This document shows, in pieces, positions 60,169-64,000 of a stretch of DNA of 64,000 nucleotides. The number at the start of each line of letters is the position of its first letter. The stretch's first letter is position 1. The translations under genes and the position numbers were made by a program. Below the pieces are notes generated by a model. It saw only the letters and a program-made list of their open reading frames with translations, was not told the DNA's origin and did not search any database. Source of the DNA: Streptomyces sp. TLI_235 (GTDB taxonomy: Bacteria; Actinomycetota; Actinomycetes; Streptomycetales; Streptomycetaceae); the NCBI GenBank assembly GCA_002300355.1, contig NSGV01000001.1, positions 806,001 to 870,000 of the forward strand. Direction: 5' to 3'.

Positions 60169-61884
60169 ATGGATGCGACCGCGGTACTGGCCGACGCCAG
60201 GCGCTCGCACCGCGGGAACGCCTGGCGGGACGCCTGTGAGCTGTACGCCGCCGCGGACGGCGGTGAGCCGGGCGGTCTGGGCGTCGGCGATCTGGAGGAC
60301 TGGGGCGAGGCGGCGCAGTTGCTGGGCCGGGGCGAGGAGGCGGTGGCCGTCCTGCAGCGGGCGTACCTGGCGCGTGAGGGGGAGGCGGACGTCCGCGGTT
60401 CGCTGCGCTGTGCGTTCTGGCTGGCGGAGGTGCTGGCGATGCGCGGGGAGTTCGCGCATGCGGGGGGCTGGCTGGCGCGGGCCGGGCGGTTGGCGGAGTC
60501 GGGTCCGCCGTGTGCGGAGCACGGATATCTGCTGGTGCGGGAGGCGGAGCGGCAGCTGCAGGAGGGCGAGCACGAGGCGTCGTTCGGGACGGCGGCGCGG
60601 GCCCTGGAGCTGGCCGAGCGGTTCGGGGACCGTGATCTGGCGGTGCTGGCCGCCCAGTTCCAGGGGGCCGCGCGGATCGGTCAGGAGCGGGTGGACGAGG
60701 GTCTGGCGCTGCTGGACGAGGCGATGGTGGCGGTGACCGCCGGGGAGACCGGCCCACGGGTGACCGGCTGGGTGTACTGCATGGTGATCGCGGTGTGCCA
60801 GGAGTTGCAGGAGCTGCGGCGGGCCCGTGAGTGGACGGTCGCGCTGGACGCCTGGACGGACGCGCTGCCGCAGTTCGAGGGCGGCTATTCGGGGATCTGC
60901 CTGGTGCACCGCTCGGAGCTGCTGCGGCTGGTGGGCGACTGGCCGAACGCCGCCGTCCAGGCGCGGAGCGCGTGCGAGCGGCTGACCCGCGGGTTCGGGG
61001 AGTTCCTCGCGGGTGGCGCCTTCTACCAGCTGGGCGAGATCCACCGGCTGCGCGGGGAGTGGGGGCAGGCCGAGGAGGCGTACCGGCAGTCCGGACAGTA
61101 CGGCTGCGACGCCCAACCGGGGCTGGCGCTGCTGCGGCTGGCGCAGGGCCGGCCGGAGACGGCGGCGGGCGGTGTCCGGCGGGCTCTGGCGGAGGCGGCG
61201 GACCGGCCGGCCCGGGCCCGGCTGCTGCCCGCCCTGGTGGAGATCGCCCTCGCGATGGGCGGTACGGCCGAGGCCCGGGCGGCGGTCGAGGAGCTCGCCG
61301 GTATCGCGGCGGCCTTCCGGCGGCCCGCCCTGGACGCGCAGGCGGCGCAGGCCCGGGCGGCGCTGCTGCTCGCCGAGCGGACGACGTCCGGGGCGTCGCC
61401 CGGGGTGGAGGCGGAGGCGCTGACGGAGGCCCGCCGGGCCTGGCGGCTGTGGCGGGACCTGGACGTGCCGTACGAGACGGCGCGGGCCCGGATGCTGGTG
61501 GCGCGTGCCTGCCGGGCGCTGGGGGACGAGGACACGGCGGCGGTGGAGCTGGACGCGGCGACGGCCGGGTTCGCCCGGCTGGGCGCCGCGTCGGACCTGG
61601 CGCTGGCCGGGGCGGCGGCCGCCGAACGGGACGGCGGCGGGGGCCCGGGCCCGGTGGAGGCGCCCGCCGGGCTGACCCCGCGCGAGGTGGAGGTGCTGAG
61701 GCTGGTCGCGGAGGGCGGCACCAACCATGCGATCGCCCGGGAGCTGCACCTCAGCGAGAAGACGGTGGCCCGGCACATCAGCAACATCCTCGGCAAGCTG
61801 AATGCCGCTTCCCGTACGGCCGCCGCCGCGTACGCCTTCGAGCACGGCCTCGCCGGGGCCGGGGCCCGCACCCCGGACCGCTGA
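60169..61884 (+). CDS. LuxR-family regulator with TPR-like repeats
   Basis: 571 residues from ATG with GGAGG 5 nt upstream. Most of the protein is a helical repeat array of TPR type ([60 protein letters not shown]). The C-terminal 60 residues are the Lux[24 protein letters not shown] then [16 protein letters not shown]. There is no receiver or ATPase domain. In actinomycetes such regulators sit beside flavin monooxygenase genes, as here, and probably control them. Confidence 0.87.
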   Translation: MDATAVLADARRSHRGNAWRDACELYAAADGGEPGGLGVGDLEDWGEAAQLLGRGEEAVAVLQRAYLAREGEADVRGSLRCAFWLAEVLAMRGEFAHAGGWLARAGRLAESGPPCAEHGYLLVREAERQLQEGEHEASFGTAARALELAERFGDRDLAVLAAQFQGAARIGQERVDEGLALLDEAMVAVTAGETGPRVTGWVYCMVIAVCQELQELRRAREWTVALDAWTDALPQFEGGYSGICLVHRSELLRLVGDWPNAAVQARSACERLTRGFGEFLAGGAFYQLGEIHRLRGEWGQAEEAYRQSGQYGCDAQPGLALLRLAQGRPETAAGGVRRALAEAADRPARARLLPALVEIALAMGGTAEARAAVEELAGIAAAFRRPALDAQAAQARAALLLAERTTSGASPGVEAEALTEARRAWRLWRDLDVPYETARARMLVARACRALGDEDTAAVELDAATAGFARLGAASDLALAGAAAAERDGGGGPGPVEAPAGLTPREVEVLRLVAEGGTNHAIARELHLSEKTVARHISNILGKLNAASRTAAAAYAFEHGLAGAGARTPDR

Positions 61885-62022
61885 CACCCGTCGGCCGTCT
61901 GCGCACAACTGCCCATCGGCGCGGCCCCGGAACACATGGATCTGCCGATGTGCCGCCCCGCCCCCGCGGCCTAGCGTCGGAGTACGGCGAACGGCGAACG
62001 GCCACGGAGGGCGGCGACGACC

Positions 62023-62337
62023 GTGACGGCGCAGGCACAGGCCCCGGACGCACAGGCCCGGGCACTCGCACGGGCGGGCGCCGCGGCGACGGCCCTCGGG
62101 ACGGCGCTGGCGGAGCGCGGCGAGCACGCGGCCGCCGAGCGCGCACTGTGGCGCGCGGTCCGCACCTGCACGGCAGCGTACGGCCCGGACGATCCGCGGC
62201 TGGCGGTGCCCCTGCGGGCGCTCGGTGCGGTCTGTGCGGCCCGCGGCCGACTGGCCGAGGCGGAGGACCTGCTGAACCGGGTGCTGGCGCTGCTCGCACG
62301 ACCCGGGGCGGAGAACGGAACGGAGGAGGAGTCATGA
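62023..62337 (+). CDS. small tetratricopeptide-repeat protein
   Basis: 104 residues from GTG with CGGAGG upstream. Two TPR-like helix pairs are seen: LGTALAERGEHAAAERALWR and LGAVCAARGRLAEAEDLLNR, of the kind in kinesin-light-chain-type repeats. The stop overlaps the monooxygenase ATG (ATGA). Probably a partner or scaffold; function unknown. Confidence 0.75.
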   Translation: MTAQAQAPDAQARALARAGAAATALGTALAERGEHAAAERALWRAVRTCTAAYGPDDPRLAVPLRALGAVCAARGRLAEAEDLLNRVLALLARPGAENGTEEES

Positions 62338-63455
62338 ACGGGGAGCTTCACGAGACAGTGGTGATCGGCGCGGGGCAGGCGGGACTCTGCGTCGGCCATC
62401 ATCTGGCGCGTCGCGGACGGGAGTTCGTGATCCTGGACGGCAACGACCGGATCGGTGACAACTGGCGCTCGCACTGGGACTCGCTGCGGCTGTACAGCCC
62501 GGCCCGCTACGACGGGCTGCCGGGCATGCGCTTCCCTGCGCCCGGCTGGTCGTTCCCCGGCAAGGACCAGGTGGCGGACTACCTGGAGGCGTACGCGGAG
62601 CGGTTCCGGCTGCCGGTGCGCTCCGGCACGCGGGTGACCCGGGTGTCCCGCGCGGAGGGCGGCTACGCCGTGGACACCGACCACGGCCGGCTGCTGGCCG
62701 AGAACGTGGTGGTCGCCACCGGCACCTTCGGCCGCGGGCCGTACGTCCCGCCGTTCGCGCCGCAGCTCGATCCGCGGATCCTGCAGCTGCACTCCTCCGC
62801 CTACCACAACGAACGGCAGCTGCGGGACGGTCCGGTGCTGGTGGTCGGCGCCTCGCACTCGGGTGCGGACGTGGCGTACGAGGTGGCCGGGCGGCATCGG
62901 ACGGTGCTCTGCGGTCGGGCGACCGGGCAGATCCCGGTCACCCTGGAGGCCCGGTCGACGCGGCTGGTGTTCCCGGTGCTGTGGCAGATCGCCGACCACG
63001 TGCTCACGATGGGCTCGCCGCTGGGGCGGCGGATGCGCGACGAGGTCCGCTCGCACGGCGGCCCGCTGCTGCGGGTGCGGGCCGAGGACCTGGCGCGGGC
63101 CGGCGTGGAGCGGGTGCCGGAGCGGATGACCGGGGTGCGGGACGGGATGCCGGTGCTCGGCGACGCCCGGGTGGTCGAGGTGGCCAACGTGGTCTGGTGC
63201 ACCGGGTTCCGGCAGGACTTCGGCTGGATCGACCTGCCGGTGGCCGGCCCGGACGGCTGGCCGCTGGAGCACCGGGGCGTGGCCGACGACGCGCCCGGCC
63301 TGTACTTCTGCGGGCTGTCCTTCCAGCGGGCGTTCAGTTCGATGCTGGTCGGCGGTGCCGGCAAGGACGCCGCGATCGTGGCGAAGCACATCGCCGCCCG
63401 CGAGCGCCGGCTGCACCGGGCGGACCGCAGGGAGCACATCCTGACCCCCGCCTGA
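62334..63455 (+). CDS. flavin-containing monooxygenase-like oxidoreductase (CzcO-like)
   Basis: 373 residues. FAD site is TVVIGAGQAGLCVGHHLARR; the NADPH site is VLVVGASHSGADVAYEVAG. IGDNWRSHWDSLRLYSP and WCTGFRQDFGWID are typical of the CzcO/YUCCA-like branch of flavin monooxygenases. The substrate is unknown. Translationally coupled to the TPR gene and likely controlled by the LuxR-TPR protein. Confidence 0.87.
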   Translation: MNGELHETVVIGAGQAGLCVGHHLARRGREFVILDGNDRIGDNWRSHWDSLRLYSPARYDGLPGMRFPAPGWSFPGKDQVADYLEAYAERFRLPVRSGTRVTRVSRAEGGYAVDTDHGRLLAENVVVATGTFGRGPYVPPFAPQLDPRILQLHSSAYHNERQLRDGPVLVVGASHSGADVAYEVAGRHRTVLCGRATGQIPVTLEARSTRLVFPVLWQIADHVLTMGSPLGRRMRDEVRSHGGPLLRVRAEDLARAGVERVPERMTGVRDGMPVLGDARVVEVANVVWCTGFRQDFGWIDLPVAGPDGWPLEHRGVADDAPGLYFCGLSFQRAFSSMLVGGAGKDAAIVAKHIAARERRLHRADRREHILTPA

Positions 63456-63484
63456 CGACCGTCCGGACGGGCTTGACGCGGAAG

Positions 63485-63504
63485 ATACTAAGCGCGCATA
63501 GTAT
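63485..63504 (+). promoter_or_regulatory. 20-bp palindrome before an SRPBCC gene
   Basis: ATACTAAGCGCGCATAGTAT is a palindrome with one mismatched pair. It lies 4 nt before the ATG at 63509 and 6 nt after a TTGACG hexamer (63473-63478). It is AT-rich for this genome, so it is a probable repressor operator at the promoter. Confidence 0.6.
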
Positions 63505-63508
63505 TCAC

Positions 63509-63946
63509 ATGAAGCAGCTCGCCACGGCGCAGACCGTCTCCACCGCCCACCCGTCCGCGTTCTTCGCCCGCTGGGCCGACATGGCCACCTGGCCGGAGTG
63601 GAACGCCGACACCGCCTGGGTCCGCCTCGACGGCCCCTTCGTGCAGGGCGCCACCGGGGTGCTCAAGCCCAAGGGCGGGCCGAAGGTGCCCTTCACCGTC
63701 GAGGTGCTCGTCCCCGGGCGGGAGTTCACCGACGTCTCCCGCCTGCTCGGCGCCCGGCTGACCTTCCGTCACCTCGTGGAGCGCACCGCGGAGGGCACCA
63801 CCCTCGTCCGGGTCGACGTCACCCTCGCCGGCCCGCTCGCCCCGCTCTGGAACGCGATCCTCGGCAAGGACATCCGGGCCACCCTCCAGCAGGACCTCGA
63901 CCGGCTCGCAGCGGTCGCCGAGAGCAAGGCGGAGGCCCGCGCATGA
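63509..63946 (+). CDS. SRPBCC-family protein
   Basis: 145 residues starting MKQLATAQTVSTAHPSAFF, with WADMATWPEWNADTAWVRLD, the pattern of SRPBCC ligand-binding proteins. The C-terminal helix (DIRATLQQDLDRLAAVAES) is typical. The stop overlaps the ATG of the next gene (ATGA), so they are co-translated. A palindromic operator lies just upstream. Confidence 0.83.
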   Translation: MKQLATAQTVSTAHPSAFFARWADMATWPEWNADTAWVRLDGPFVQGATGVLKPKGGPKVPFTVEVLVPGREFTDVSRLLGARLTFRHLVERTAEGTTLVRVDVTLAGPLAPLWNAILGKDIRATLQQDLDRLAAVAESKAEARA

Positions 63947-64000
63947 GGGCCTGGCTCGGCGTCGTCTGCCGCGACCACGTGCAGCGCGGCACCGGGCTGG
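63943..64000 (+). CDS. EVE-domain-like protein, 3' partial
   Basis: Only 19 codons are in the window: ATG then RAWLGVVCRDHVQRGTGL. This matches the start of EVE-domain proteins (W-[IL]-G-V-V-[CS]-R-D-H-V). EVE domains bind modified bases in nucleic acids. It overlaps the SRPBCC stop by 4 nt. Confidence 0.55.
   Translation, partial: MRAWLGVVCRDHVQRGTGL

Noticed and set aside
1..64000. tRNA, rRNA, riboswitch, insertion sequence or attachment site
   Set aside because: None was recognised by eye on either strand; no transposase or integrase motif is present in the reading frames.

Overview
The window is very GC-rich actinomycete DNA, most likely from Streptomyces or Kitasatospora. Third codon positions are almost all G or C, GTG starts are frequent, and ribosome binding sites are short GGAG types. 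Two SsgA-like sporulation proteins, a WhiB protein, a SigF/SigB-type sigma factor and a HelR gene with its rifampicin-associated element fit a sporulating streptomycete. No rRNA, tRNA, CRISPR array or insertion sequence is visible.

Layout. 1-1.8 kb: the end of a sugar pathway (nucleotide-sugar epimerase and PLP aminotransferase) that continues upstream of the window. 1.8-12 kb: unlinked single genes, namely a PAP2 phosphatase, a haem peroxidase, an M14 carboxypeptidase, a GlxA-type regulator, an MBL hydrolase, an SRPBCC protein and a GH25-CHAP lysin-like protein. 12.3-16.8 kb: a frameshifted Ser/Thr kinase, a macrodomain protein, and divergently from it a fusion of a uracil-DNA-glycosylase fold with an arginine-type ADP-ribosyltransferase. 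16.8-29 kb: a solute-binding lipoprotein, then a run of small stress and development genes (CsbD, SsgA-like, anti-sigma kinase, STAS, PRC-barrel, GlsB, WhiB, MscS, sigma factor). 29-32.7 kb: a decayed FAD oxidoreductase and helR.

32.7-45.6 kb is a light/oxidative-stress locus. It holds a MerR-B12 regulator of the LitR/CarH type and a five-gene operon with 4-nt overlaps (FAD oxidoreductase, DUF1365, two cyclopropane-fatty-acid-synthase-like methyltransferases, DUF1295). It also holds a SigK-like sigma factor with an RskA-like anti-sigma factor, a broken spore-photoproduct-lyase-like gene and an SDR-DUF2867 protein. The gene set matches the mycobacterial sigK/ufaA1 locus.

45.6-51 kb is a class I lanthipeptide cluster: a precursor with a long N-terminal region, an FDLD leader motif and a tail with 25 Cys, then LanC and a full-length LanB, all with ATGA overlaps. 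51-57 kb, on the opposite strand, is a conflict-type operon: alpha/beta hydrolase, EAD-like domain plus trypsin, EAD-like domain plus ATPase, and STAND NTPase. 57.4-64 kb: Nudix, HAD and DUF2231 genes, a Uma2 remnant, a LuxR-TPR regulator with a small TPR protein and flavin monooxygenase, and an SRPBCC gene leading into a probable EVE-domain gene cut by the window end.

Several genes need single-base corrections in G or C runs to read through. Some of these breaks may be sequence errors; others, such as the roughly 50-bp loss in the photoproduct-lyase gene and the Uma2 and serine-hydrolase remnants, look like real decay.
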